64,000 bases of DNA from Sophora flavescens. Its lineage: Eukaryota > Streptophyta > Magnoliopsida > Fabales > Fabaceae. Positions 46,451 to 57,269 of this stretch are shown here, piece by piece. Location: NCBI GenBank assembly GCA_030762895.1, contig CM061063.1, positions 98,416,210-98,480,209 on the forward strand, written 5' to 3'. Each line of letters opens with the position of its first letter. The first letter of the stretch is position 1. Made by a program: the position numbers and the translations under genes. The notes below the pieces were generated by a model that was given only the letters and a program-made list of their open reading frames with translations, had not been told where the DNA came from and made no database searches.

Positions 46451-48845
46451 GTATGCATTTTAAACAAGGAACTTTTATAGATGGAACCAATACTTTCAAA
46501 GTTCTATTCAAGGCTTATTAAGGTTTTTAATCCTTATAATCATTGTGCACAGACTCAAGTCCGGCTTCTCAAACATCAATCAACAGTAATATATTCTCAA
46601 AAATAATATCATAGTTAACGACAGTTCATCACATATATACAACTCACAATACTTTAAGACAAGTAATAATCAACTTCAAGTAATAATCACAATAGTTCAA
46701 GTAGACAAGTCATTCAAGTGTTTGCTCCACATCAAAATAATGTTAAAATCATTGAAGTAAACACATACACACATGCATATAGTCATTGAATATCCCTAGG
46801 AAATCCCCTCTTACCTTCGGTGAAGGTAAGGAGATTAGATGCTTGAATAGGTATACCACGAACGTCCTCGTTTCCTCCGTGATGGAAGTCTAAGGATATG
46901 AACACAAAATCACAAGTTAAAATCAAACAAGAACACTAAGCACAAGGTATAGGTTCGGCCAAGACTAGTTCTTAGGGTTAAAGATTCCCAAAAATTATAC
47001 AACTCATGGATTTATGATCCTTAAGTGTTAGGAGTTCATAAACAATGATCATTTAACAAAGTTGAATTAAAATTCCACTAAGTTATAAACATAGGGCATT
47101 CGGCCAAGGCTAGTAAAGTAGGTTAGCATCCACTAAACTTTCCAATCTTTGGGTTTAGCATCCATATATATTAAGGAGCTCAAAACCATGATCATTTTGG
47201 AAAAATTAGAACAAAGTATCCTAGGTCCATAACTTTCTAGGTTCGGCCTTCATAGGATCTACAGTCAGAAATCTTTAAACATTCCAATCTCTTAGACTTA
47301 GCATCCAAATATCTTATGGAGCTCAAGTCCATGATCATTTTGGAAAACAATGGAAACTTAAACATTCCAATCTCTTAGACTTAGCATCCAAATATCTTAT
47401 GGAGCTCAAGTCCATGATCATCTTTGAAAAATTAAAGTAATACATACTAGCTTTAATAACATAGAATAAACAAGTTAGAAATCCTTAAACTTTGCAATCT
47501 CTTAGACTTAGCATCCAAATATCTTATGGAGCTCAAGTCCACAATCATTTTGGAAAATAAAAACTCAAACATCGTAGCACCTAAACACTAAGTTTCGGCT
47601 ATCATAGGATGATGCGGAAGATATTCTTTGTTTAACAATAACTCTTAGGTTTAGAATCACAAGGTATTAAGAGTTCTAAATCCATGATCAATACTTGGAA
47701 AGTTGAAACATAGTATCCTAGGCTTATTTATTCATATTTTTCGGCCATCATAGGAACAAGCTATCAAAACTTCCAAGATTTATAAATTCAAGATCAAGGG
47801 ATAGTCAGAACTCAAACACATGATCATATTCCAAAAATTGAAACCGAAACTTCCTAGCCTTCATTGGAAGAGATGGGTAGAGATTTTTGTTTTACACAAC
47901 CTCTTAGTATGTGAAAATATAAGTTTATACAAGACTATAAAAAGTGGTTTCAACTCAAAAGGAGTTTTCTACCATTTTAGAGAGATTTTAGAAGTTTAAA
48001 GCATATAAAGAACACATAAAGTAAACTAAGAAATAAAAGATAAAAAATGAAACAAGATTCATATGAGAGCATTACCCTTAGTATAAGGAAGAACTTTAAT
48101 GAAGAACTTAAGTAGAAAAGATGAATAAAAACTAAAGCTTTAAGAGCTTGAACTTTTAGAAGAAAGAAGAAGATGGAGGTTTAATGGAGATTGAAGGAGG
48201 AAGATGATGAAGTGAAAATGAGAGGGATATATATAGAGAGGGGAGAGAGTGGCACGAAATTGAGGAGATAGGAATGAGCTTGGAGAGCAAGTTTTGACCT
48301 TGTGCCTTGTTTGGTTTGAGAAGAGAAAGAAAAATGGGTTTGTAGAATATAATATGTTATATTTCAAAAGGTGTCATCATGACCACTTTTTAGGAGGTAG
48401 CTTAGGCCATACCTCTAGTGAGTCACCTCACTCCCTCATCTCACCTCAAGCTTTTATGTCTCCTATTCTGCTCCATTTCGTACCCGGTTGCATTTCCGAT
48501 CGTAATTCTTCCGACGTTTTCACCCGAATAAAATATTTTATTTTATTTTTGAACAAAAATTTTCAAAATGGCCAAAGTTGAAGGAAACATAATAAAAACA
48601 CTAACCGTCTTGTTCATGGGTCAAAATTAGGTTTTCTGCACAGTAAACTTGTTCCGGCAGTGAAAACGCAGACCTGCTTTCGTCTGAATTTTCAACCGAA
48701 AATTTTACCGTGACTTCATGTGATATAACAACACAAGAAAATGATTTTAGTTTAATTAAAATTATCCTCTGAGTTTAATAAAAAATAAACACATTTAAAT
48801 ATGTATTTACTGCTACAGAAAGCATAGGAAAAATATGGTGTTACA
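46451..48845 (-). mobile_element. LTR-like sequence H (TGTAACACC type), partial
   Basis: The minus strand starts TGTAACACCATATTTTTCC at 48845, the usual start of long LTRs of Tekay/Del-like chromoviruses. A TATA stretch, CTCTATATATATCCC, lies near 48222-48238. No coding domain follows within 2.4 kb, and the other end is cut at element D. A GGTAAGAGGGG motif resembles one in J at 52808. Calling it a solo or partial LTR is an inference. Confidence 0.5.
47133..47570. repeat. Irregular tandem repeat in H (four copies, ~80-120 bp)
   Basis: Copies share TTAGCATCCAAATATCTTAT and GGAGCTCAAGTCCATGATCA, followed by TTTTGGAAAA. The three copies from 47270 are close and the first is more diverged. Confidence 0.8.
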
Positions 48846-49077
48846 GTTATAACACCCGGGTGCCGACAGGGGCGGGGAGTGGTAGCCGGTGCAAGAAGGC
48901 ACGGATAGGAGCGGCTCTTGGCAGGCTTCTAGGTGCAGGGACACATGAATGAACCGATTACACACCCGAATGAGAGGGATCTTGAGACTGTGTAGGTATG
49001 AGACTATACAGTTGAGGAAGGCTTCTATGAATTGATTGGTACTACCTATACTAACAAGATGCATCTTCTTTTCGGGA

Positions 49078-49155
49078 GCCCATCACTTAAGAACTCCACA
49101 GTTAAGCATGCTTGACTTTGAGCAATTCTGGGATGGGTGACCTCTTGGGAAGTTT
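49078..49155 (+). promoter_or_regulatory. 5S rRNA-like pol III promoter, Cassandra LTR 1
   Basis: CACAGTTAAGCATGCTTG matches the 5S box A region, and GGATGGGTGACCTCTTGGG the box C region, at about the spacing of 5S rRNA. It is expected to bind TFIIIA/TFIIIC as in Cassandra. It is not a 5S gene, because the ends of the 5S sequence are missing. Confidence 0.8.
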
Positions 49156-49555
49156 TCCCAGGAAGTGTGTGAGTGAGGACAAAGCACACTGAAAAGACCC
49201 GTGTTAGTTTGTGGGGACAATCGTCAATCCATAGAGCAGCCAGGGATGTTACAAATGGTATCAGAGCCACACCTCTCACAGTACGGTGTGGTTTGGGGAC
49301 GAATCAAGCGGAAACTGGTGGGCATGTAACACCCGGGTGCCGACGAGGGCGGAGAATGGTCGCCGGTGCAAGAAGGGATGGATAGGAGCGACTCTTGGCA
49401 GGCTTCTAGACGGAGGGACACATGAATGAACCGATTACACACCCGAATGAGAGGGATCTTGAGACTGTGTAGGTATGGGACTATACATTTGAGGAAGGCT
49501 TATATGAATTGATTGGTACTACCTATACTAATAAGATGCGTCTTCTTTTCAGGAG

Positions 49556-49632
49556 CCCATCACTTAAGAACTTCACAGTTAAGCGTTCTTGACTTTGAGC
49601 AATTCTGGGATGGGTGACCTCCTCGGAAGTTT
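49556..49632 (+). promoter_or_regulatory. 5S rRNA-like pol III promoter, Cassandra LTR 2
   Basis: It has the same layout as LTR 1, with AGTTAAGCGTTCTTG and GATGGGTGACCTCCTCGG; the two copies carry different point changes. Confidence 0.78.
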
Positions 49633-49730
49633 TCCCAGGAAGCGTGTGAGTGAGGACAAAGCACACTGAAAAGACCCGTGTTGGTCTGTGGGGACAATCA
49701 TCAATCCATAGAGCAGCCAGGGATGTTATA

Positions 49731-49992
49731 TTTATCTGGCTTTGCGATTCAGCTCCCATTTTGTCTTTTCTACAAGGGTCCACTGAGCTTTTGGCTTGTC
49801 AGGGTTATCATCATTTTTAGGAATGAATGGACCTTCAATGATGACATCCCAGATATTAGAGTTTGTTGACAGGATAAACCATTGAAATCTATCTTTCCAA
49901 TAGTTGTAGTTTTCTCCATTGAAGAATCGAGGTCTGGTTAGGGAGGCTCCTTTAGTCTGGAGGCTCCCACTTGAACTATCTCCAGCAGTCAT
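49731..49992 (-). pseudogene. Copia Gag N-terminus, truncated
   Basis: About 87 residues starting MTAGDSSSGS, with PRFFNGENYNYWKDRF and IWDVIIEGPF, the usual N-terminal pattern of plant copia Gag (DUF4219/UBN2 type), ending QWTLVEKTKWELNRKA. The frame stops at the junction with the Cassandra-like element. Confidence 0.8.
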
Positions 49993-51248
49993 GTCTATTC
50001 TTAAGGACCTTTACCTCTACACTGTTAGATGCTCAACCCAGAGGCTGAGCTCTGATACCAATTGAAATAGACAACTATAAACATGAGAAGGAGGGTTGAA
50101 TTGTGTTTATAAAAAATAAAACAAAGTTAAAAACTTTTCGCACACAGAAGCGAAGTTCAGATAGGTGTAAAAAACACTGCACAGACAGGTGACCTGTCTG
50201 GTGTATTTTAACAGAAAAACACATAAACACACAACTTGAAAACAAGTTTGATATTCACACTTTAACCCTCTTAGTTACACAACATATAATATAATCTAAG
50301 TAACTAAATAGTTTAAGGGAAGATAGATAAACACAGTGATTTATCCCGGTTCACCGGGCTACGTCCAGTCCTTGGCAGCACCGAGTTTTCTCGACTATAA
50401 CTGATCAAGTTATAGACTTCAAGTATTCGTTGCACACCTAGCCTCTCTAGGTTCCATGAAAAGTATTCTTTGCTAACCTAGCCTCTACAGGCTCACTCAG
50501 GTTTGTTTGAGAGAAGATTGTAATAAATACAAATTGCAAGTCTTTCACTAACACTCAGAAGAGTGAATTAAAAGTAAGCTTAGAAAGACTGCGTAATAAC
50601 TTCAAATGATTGAATAATACAGATTGAAAGAATGAAGTATTGAATGCACAGAGTAATGGCTCTTTAATGCTATGTTTTATCTATCTTCATCTTCAATGAC
50701 TTATGTATTTATAGCTTTCAAACATTTAAGATCCGTTAAAGACATTTCTTCAAAGTTTGGCTTTAGGCAGAGCTCTATTAAATGTAATAGAGAAATTCTG
50801 GGCAGCCATTAATGCAATAGGAACGTTGGTTGTACTCTAACGCCGAAGAAAATGGCTTTATGCATTGTACAGCAGCCAAATTAGAGTTGTGCATGTTGCT
50901 TTTGTACTTTGAAGAGCACATTTCCTTTTTCGTGTAACAACCAGGAGTACTAGGGAATAAAGCATGTTGGAAACATTCTTTAACTGGACTTTGCTTCTGA
51001 ATTCCTAGGTTGCCTATGAGAATGATGTTCTGACTTTCTTGACAAGCGTGAGAGAGAGAAAGCTTCAGAGATTTCAACATGAGGAGGCAGCTCTCAAAAG
51101 TTCCTTGTACTTGTGTTCCTCATTGAAGGACCACGGAAGGGTGTGAGAGCTTTGAATAGACAAGTTGAATCTTCAATGTAGATAGTCAACATCCCAGTCA
51201 GTAGACAGGTTGCTTTTAATCAACAAACAGGTGGTCTTCTATGTGGGG
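49731..51248 (-). mobile_element. Ty1/copia fragment G: 5' LTR, primer site, gag start
   Basis: On the minus strand an LTR (50063 to about 51190-51248, end uncertain) with the TATA box CTATAAATACA near 50706-50716 is followed by TGGTATCAGAGC (50051-50062), the initiator-Met primer site, then the beginning of gag. The rest is missing because the Cassandra-like element starts at 49730. Confidence 0.72.
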
Positions 51249-53187
51249 AGTGTAACACCCTGTTTTCTTTACTGTTTTAAATAACAAATGTGGATGAATA
51301 TGTTTATATATTTATTTGAGTGTTATAAAATTATTATAAAAAAAATGGAGTTGGTCATTTAATTCTACTTAAACGTAGAAAGCTACGATTAAAATTTAGG
51401 TTTAAACGAAGGGTGAATCCCGGCCCGCTATTTCTACTGACATTATATTTATACTGATCAAGAGACCTAATTTTAACTCGTGAACGAAAAACTTAAGATT
51501 TTTATTTTATTTCCTACGATTGTGTATTTTTAGAATTATTTCATTAAAAGTGAAATAATTTATCTTTTACGGGTGAAATATGTAATCGGGTAAACGACGG
51601 GACGAACGATGGAGTTTCTAAGAGCAGATAAAGGAGTTATCTTAGAATTTTGGATGATTCATGATGGTGAGTCACAATGTGAACACATTAAATGTTGCAC
51701 ATGGTCATCATTACTAACTATTAGGAATTTGCAAACTAGTCCTTATACTTTTGGAATTTTTAAAAATGGTCCCTAGGAGTTATTTGCACCTAAGTCCTTG
51801 AAGAAGCCACCTCCTTTCCACTTAATCCCTCCCTTGGATTAAGCCCTCTCTATATATATAGACCATCACACTTTATTTTCTTCCTATTACAAATCTAACA
51901 CAAAAACACCAAAGTTCATAAGTCTTAGAATCATTGTGTGAAGCAAGTCATCGGATCTTTACTTGTTTTTGGATATTCAAGAGGTAAATCATCTTCTCCT
52001 TTCCTAATCATGTTTATGTTCTTCAATAAGTTTTAAGATTCAAAGCTTTATTCATCTAGTTTTCTTACTTTTAAGTTTCAAGATCTAGAACTTTGAAAAT
52101 CCATAACAAATTCTAGAAAAATACCATGATGTTGAAACCACTTGCTATGTTCTTGTAATCATGTGTATTGTCTATATCTAAGAGCATGTGATGATAAAAA
52201 ATTTCCTTCCTATTTAACTTGAGTTGGCCGAACCTATGGAGAAAGGATCCATGGAGTTTTGTTTTTGTTTTCTTTCATGTATGATCATGTATTCAATACG
52301 ACATGTATGATACCATTCCTAAATCCATGTTAGCCAATCAAAATGAAATTTCTAACCCTAAGTTAATGTGATGGCCAAATCATAGAGGAAGAGTTTTGAT
52401 GGAGTTTTGTTCATTGTTTTGATGTATGATCATGTCTTTCAACATACATACATGTACACTTGTTAAATCCTCATTGGTTAATGAAACTACAAGCCCTAAC
52501 CCTAGGATTTATTGATGGCCGACCTTGAGACTTGGAGGATTAGGATGATTTTGATTTCTTAATCTTGTTGTTTAGTCTTAATCCATTGTCTTAAGTATGT
52601 TAGAAACCTTAATCCATGACTTATGAGATTTTTGGAATTGGTTAAGCATCTAAACCCTAGTAGGCCATGACCTATATAGGTTTATTTAGTGATGTTTTAT
52701 TTGATTAAGGGATTGATTGGTTGTGTGTTGAAGGTTAACTGTGTTTACGGCATACGAGGATTTCCGACACCCGGCGAGTTATTACTTTTTCACCGAGGAA
52801 CTTCGAGAGGTAAGAGGGGTTACCTGACGGGTTATTTGGATGGCCACATGTTCTTGTTCATGGTCTGTATAATTTTATATATGTGTTTGGGGTGTTTTCA
52901 GTTTATGTTATTCGGCTATGTGTGTTTACAGCTGTAATTTATTTATCTGCTTTTAATTTATTTAATTATCTGCAGTTATTTATTATATTATTGTGATGCA
53001 TAATCTGCCAGTAATATATTGATGATGATGATGTTGGATGTTGTTTGTGAAGCCTAACGGTGGTCAGTGCCCAACCGATTAATCAGATAAAAGCGTTAAT
53101 AAGCGGTATAAATTATATTCAATGTTTTTATGGGAAAATGTTGATATATAATATTTATGGAAATTATTATTTGGGAAAAATAATAAG
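51249..53187 (+). mobile_element. LTR-like sequence J (TGTAACACC type), split by element F
   Basis: It starts TGTAACACCCTGTTTTC and contains a TATA stretch at 51850-51861 and a GGTAAGAGGGG motif near 52810, as in H on the opposite strand. No domain is encoded. It is interrupted at 53187 by element F (target duplication ATAAG) and resumes at 63788. The type of element is inferred from the terminal sequence only. Confidence 0.5.
53183..53187. repeat. Target-site duplication of F (left), ATAAG
   Basis: ATAAG recurs at 63783-63787 directly after the right LTR. Confidence 0.95.
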
Positions 53188-53640
53188 TGTTCCGTCCAAA
53201 TATCTCGGGTATGAGATACTCGGCTGAACGAGGATTAGTTGGGTGTTTTTGGATTGTGCTTGACAGAATGTGGATTCTGCTCCTACGTATCCAAAAGGGA
53301 ATCAAAGCAAACGTAGTTCTGAATGAGGGGTAAGCCCCCTATTTATAGTGATCTCTCAGGATCAAGCTCCGAAATAAGCGGAGGAATATTTGGATCAGAT
53401 CGCGATCATGGGGAGAGATATCCGGAGCCTGATTGTCCGGAGTGACATTATGGCTAGCGAGATATTCGGCCCAGTTAGCTGCGGATGGATAGCTTGGGGC
53501 CGAGTAGTTATTCTCGGGTGTCAGGTGTGCTGACATGTCCTCGGCTTTGGAGGAGTTTGGGCCAAGGCCCATTTGTGGGGGTAAGCTCGGTTGGTCCAGT
53601 GTATAGACGAGTTCTCGGTCTTACATTCTCGGCCAGTACA
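53188..53640 (-). repeat. 3' LTR of element F (453 bp)
   Basis: On the plus strand it reads TGTTCCGTCC to CCAGTACA. In the element's direction a TATA box CTATAAATAG lies at 53339-53348. Differences from the 5' LTR: T/G near 53244, G/A near 53519 and T/C near 53573. Confidence 0.95.
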
Positions 53641-53656
53641 CAAGCCCCCCGAGCTC
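53641..53656 (-). other. Polypurine tract of element F
   Basis: The minus strand reads GAGCTCGGGGGGCTTG directly before the 3' LTR, where plus-strand DNA synthesis would be primed. Confidence 0.8.
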
Positions 53657-53879
53657 CGAGCTTGAATAAGCGAAGGAGCTGATACGTATGAAACCGAGCT
53701 TATTTTTCGGCTATGCAGTTATCCACATTCTCAGCTGTCATTTCAATCAAGTCTTCTCTCTCTGTCAGAGAAAGCAATTATTCCCCTATTACTTCTTCGC
53801 ACGCCATAGAGAAGAAACCCTAGAGTTCCGCGCCCATTTAATGGGGGGAAAATCAAAAGTCGCGTCGGGACAATCAAAA

Positions 53880-53936
53880 GTCGCGCCCTTTTTGGGCCCG
53901 ATGGACAATGGGCTTCCAATCGCAGGCTATAAATAC
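53880..53936 (+). promoter_or_regulatory. Candidate promoter of the antisense gene
   Basis: CTATAAATA at 53928-53936 is preceded by TTTGGGCCCGATGG and CAATGGGCTTCC, both with the TGGGCY site-II element common in plant gene promoters, and by CCAAT. Transcription would start near 53960, and the first ATG after that is the one at 54096. This lies inside the retrotransposon but points against its genomic RNA. Confidence 0.6.
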
Positions 53937-54095
53937 CTCCTCTGGCGCCAACTCCCTCCTACTTTGCTTACCCTTCTTTGCCATTCACCTTCGTCCTCCA
54001 AGTTTCTACCATTGTCTCTCTACTTATCATCCTCCAGGTACGCTCCGTCTCTTCCTTTCCTTCGTGCTTCTAAGCTCTATTTCTGGTTTCCAGAT

Positions 54096-56193
54096 ATGAG
54101 TTCATCTGTGTCTTCTGAGTCGAATACTTCGCCTCTGGTTGAGCGTGAAGTTTCCCCGATTGGGGGATCCCTTTCTGTTTCTTCTGTTCCTTCACGGGAA
54201 CTGAGCGTTGGGGAGGCGGAACCGTCCTCCTCCGGGTCATCTTCGACTGACTCAGATTCTTCCGAGTCTGATTTGCATAGGTCTGGTTCTCCCCCTCCCA
54301 GAGTGTCCAAACCCGCCACTCGCAAACAACGCCTTAGGGTTCCAAAAGACCCTATTCCCGATATTACCCTTCCCGGGTATACCTGGGTTAAAGGGGAGGT
54401 TGGAACCTTTTTTTCTGACTACCAAACTCCTGATTCAATTGTTCAACTTCGGTCCCATATCAATATCTCGGCCTCCGGAGACGAGTCCGAGTTTATTTGT
54501 TCTCCGTGCTCGAGCACCGAGTGTGTCTTTCTAAGGGCTCGTCCTTACGAGCCCCCCTTTACATATATGTATAAAACACTTTTTGAAAAACTGCATGTGT
54601 CTCTTCCTTTTACTGAGTTTGAGTGCGACGTTCTGAGAACCATGAACGTCGCACCTACTCAGCTTCACCCTAACAGCTGGGCTTTTATGAAAGCCTTTCA
54701 GATTCTATGTAAATACATAAGGATAGAGCCCACCACTCCAAAATTTTCGTACTTTTATCAAACCAGATTTGGCGAGAAAAAGGGATGGGTATCCCTTAAT
54801 GGGTTGAACCGAAGAGGTCTTCTTAGTTTATTCGCATCGTCGTATAAAGACTTCAAGGTTGGATTCTTCCGTGTTCGCCCTTCGAGTTCTCATACCTCCC
54901 ACTTTTTTGACGAGAATAAATATGCCAAGTTTCCTTTATACTGGCAATCCTCTCCCACAAAATTCGTCGGCTTCGATTATCATTCCCTGCCGGCCGAGGA
55001 TAGGCGGGATATAGATGTACTAGAAAATCTTCCTCGGCCCCTCCATTGTGCACGCCTTCTGAAACTCCCCTTCTCCTCCACCCCAAGGTCCCACCTTAAA
55101 AGTAAGTGCTCGGCTTTTTAGTTTCTTAAGTATTTTCTGCATGTGTTGTTATACTAACAACCCTTTCTTTTTGACAGTCATCATGGGAAAATTCGACTTT
55201 TCAAAGCTTGTCAAGGCTGGTGTTGGTAAAGAGGGTCAGGGTCCTTCTTCAATCGAGAAGAAACAGAAAAGACCTCCTCCCACCAAGGCTTCTGCAAAGG
55301 GGGCTTTGTCATCCGCCCCGCAAAAAAGGAAAAGGGCAGAGGTTGAAGTGGTTGCCGAGGATTCTCCCCTTCCTGGCCTAAGCTCCCCTCGCCCTACTAC
55401 TCAGGGGACGCAAATCGCGGGGCGGGAACAGCCACTTTCTGCCCCCCTCGAGCCAAAATGGTACAACACCACCCTGAAGGCAGGGACTTCATCTCTCTGG
55501 GGTGAAGACTTCAACCCCTCCTCCTCTTTCGACTCGAGCCTCCTAAAAGCCGCTGATCTTCGGTTTATCAAGCAGCAAGGGGCCCGATCCAGCATGGAGG
55601 CCCTCTCGGTCTACTGCCTTCGCGCTGCAGCTTTGGCCCGTTTCTGTAGCCGAGAGGTGACGGAGACCGAGAGGAAGTCTCAACAATTGGAGTCCGAGTT
55701 TGCTGCTATCGAGAGGTTGAAGGGGGATCTTTCCCGGATTTCCTCCGAGAATGAACGCCTGACTACCACCATTGCTGACATTAATACTCGGAACTCTGAG
55801 CTGGACTCTCGGGCAAAATCAGCCGAGGAAGGCAGAGTTCGGGTTGAAGAAGACAAGGCTCGTGCCGAGGAAAAGCTCAAAGAGGCTCAGGCTGAGATTG
55901 ATCGGCTCAAGGCTGCCTTGGAGGTTGAGATCCAGGCTAAGATGCTGCTCGAGGAGGACGTAAAGGAGGCCACCAGCTGCATTGTCATCCAGCACCGGAA
56001 AGGTTTTGACAAAGCCATTGCCCAAGCTGAGGTTCTAGTTCCCGGCATCGACCTTTCGGGGGCCGATGTGAACATGGAGGTGGTGAATGGGGAACTTGTT
56101 CCCATTATTCCCGAGGGGGAGGAAGAGGTGGACGTGGTGGGGGGCTCTCCCGAAGGTCACATAGAGGCCGAGGAAAGCCATAGGGGGGAGTAG
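54096..56193 (+). CDS. Antisense two-exon gene in Tat element F (~673 aa)
   Basis: The start at 54096 is the first ATG after the inferred transcription start. Exon 1 (54096-55101) encodes a Ser-rich, acidic N-terminus (residues 1-70), then a region resembling the 'putative gypsy-type transposon' domain (Transposase_28) at about residues 95-330, with FTEFECDVLRTMNVAPTQL and WAFMKAFQILCKY. Exon 2 (55178-56193) joins in frame and holds a basic Lys-rich stretch (KKQKRPPP), a coiled coil at about residues 498-608 (ENERLTTTIADINTRNSEL, AEEKLKEAQAEIDRLKAAL) and an acidic C-terminus. Tat elements are known to carry antisense ORFs of unclear function. No stop interrupts it, unlike the sense gag-pol. 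Function unknown; nuclear or particle association is speculation. Confidence 0.75.
55102..55177 (+). other. Predicted 76-nt intron in the antisense gene
   Basis: The donor is AAAA|GTAAGT, the branch sequence TACTAAC lies at 55152-55158, and a pyrimidine stretch leads to TTTTTGACAG|TC. Exon 1 ends in phase 1 and splicing keeps the two long ORFs in one frame, whereas unspliced reading stops at 55119-55121. On the element's own RNA the signals are reversed, so the intron survives retrotransposition. Confidence 0.78.
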
Positions 56194-56285
56194 CTGTTGT
56201 AGTTTTTCGTTTTTCGTCCATCCTTTGTACTTTGTTTTTTGTCCATGTAATCTGACATTACTTGAATGAATACCATTATCATTTT
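56194..56285 (+). terminator. 3' UTR and poly(A)-like signals of the antisense gene
   Basis: T-rich sequence with TTTGTACTTTGTTTTTTG and CATGTAATCTG follows the stop codon, and GAATGAATACC near 56264-56273 resembles a plant near-upstream AATGAA signal. Confidence 0.45.
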
Positions 56286-56643
56286 GCTGATTCTTTGTTG
56301 TGTTTGGCTTGTCAATCGAATCTTCGGCTAAGGCCAAAATACTCTACCGTCCAAAATGGACGGTGGTTGTTACACGACAAGCACGTGTTTTACATTTTGC
56401 GTTGTCATGCATTAAATGCTTTGGAAACCGTAATGGGTTCACGCAATCGCTGCCTTTTGCTTAGTTTCGAGGTTTGTTTTCCCAACAAACTCTCACGCAT
56501 GCTACTTCCTTCCTTGCTTATAAATAGGGTCCTTCTGCTGCCTCACTTGTTCATCCCTCATCCTTTTCCATCAGCCGAGTTCGTTTCTTACTTCTCTTCC
56601 ACCCGAGTAGTTCTATGCTAGCGTCAGGGGTTTACGTTCCCCT

Positions 56644-56749
56644 CTCCCAGTTAACATCCTTTTTTGGGTTTCACATCCGCCAAAAAGGATGTAAGTGGGA
56701 GACGGGATCCAGAATTACTTGATCCTTCAAGAAGGATGTTAACTGGGAG
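56644..56749. repeat. Perfect 18-bp inverted repeat in element F
   Basis: CTCCCAGTTAACATCCTT (56644-56661) and AAGGATGTTAACTGGGAG (56732-56749) are exact inverted copies with a 70-nt spacer. The spacer contains another partial copy (AAGGATGTAAGTGGGAG). Either strand's RNA could form a stem-loop. Confidence 0.85.
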
Positions 56750-57269
56750 AATAATAATCTTCGGGAGTCGAGAAAGGGGCAGAGGCCATCTACTCCCTGA
56801 GTTGGCCGAGCACCTCATCATCCAGCTTTCTCAGGGGGAAGTGACTACAGCCTCCCTTAAGAGAAAGTGGTGTCGCTTGATTAGGGGGATTGGGGGCCGT
56901 CCGGAGTTGCCCCTGCTCTGACTGGGGGGACTACTGTCCCGCCGAGCGGCCCTTATTTTCAATTTCGGCTTTCAACTTCATCGTAGTGCTCGGTCCCTTG
57001 AATGTACTTTTCTAAGAGTCAAACTCGGCTTTATTTTTGCGCATTGTACTTGTTTCCTTGAATGTACTTTTCTAGAATCAAACTCGGCTTTATTTTTGCC
57101 TTGCGCATTGTACTCGGTTTCCTTAATAAAATAATGGCTCGTACTCGGCCTTTCCGAATTTTGTTCTTTGCTCATATTTGGCTTTACTAATTTCGCGGCT
57201 TAAATTCAACTTCTATAACTTAATAATAACTCGGATTCGGCTAGTAAGATCGTGCTTGACCTTTATACT

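Larger units (their letters stand above)
48848..49730 (+). mobile_element. Cassandra-like TRIM with 5S rRNA sequence
   Basis: Two 406-bp direct repeats (48848-49253 and 49325-49730) enclose only 71 bp. LTR 2 starts TGTAACACCCGGGTGCCG; LTR 1 starts with A for G. After LTR 1 comes TGGTATCAGAGC (49256-49267), a primer site for initiator tRNA-Met. Each LTR holds a 5S rRNA-like segment with the internal promoter boxes. This combination defines Cassandra terminal-repeat retrotransposons in miniature. It codes for nothing. The outer flanks do not match (ACAGT, TTTAT), so the locus was probably rearranged. Confidence 0.88.

Noticed and set aside
49078..49155. 5S rRNA gene
   Set aside because: Only the central promoter-bearing part of 5S is present, twice, inside 406-bp direct repeats with an initiator-Met primer site; this is the Cassandra pattern.
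54038..54093. 5' UTR intron of the antisense gene (CCAG|GTACGC to TTTCCAG|AT)
   Set aside because: Splice sites look fair, but 56 nt is shorter than usual plant introns, so it is not annotated; it would not change the protein.
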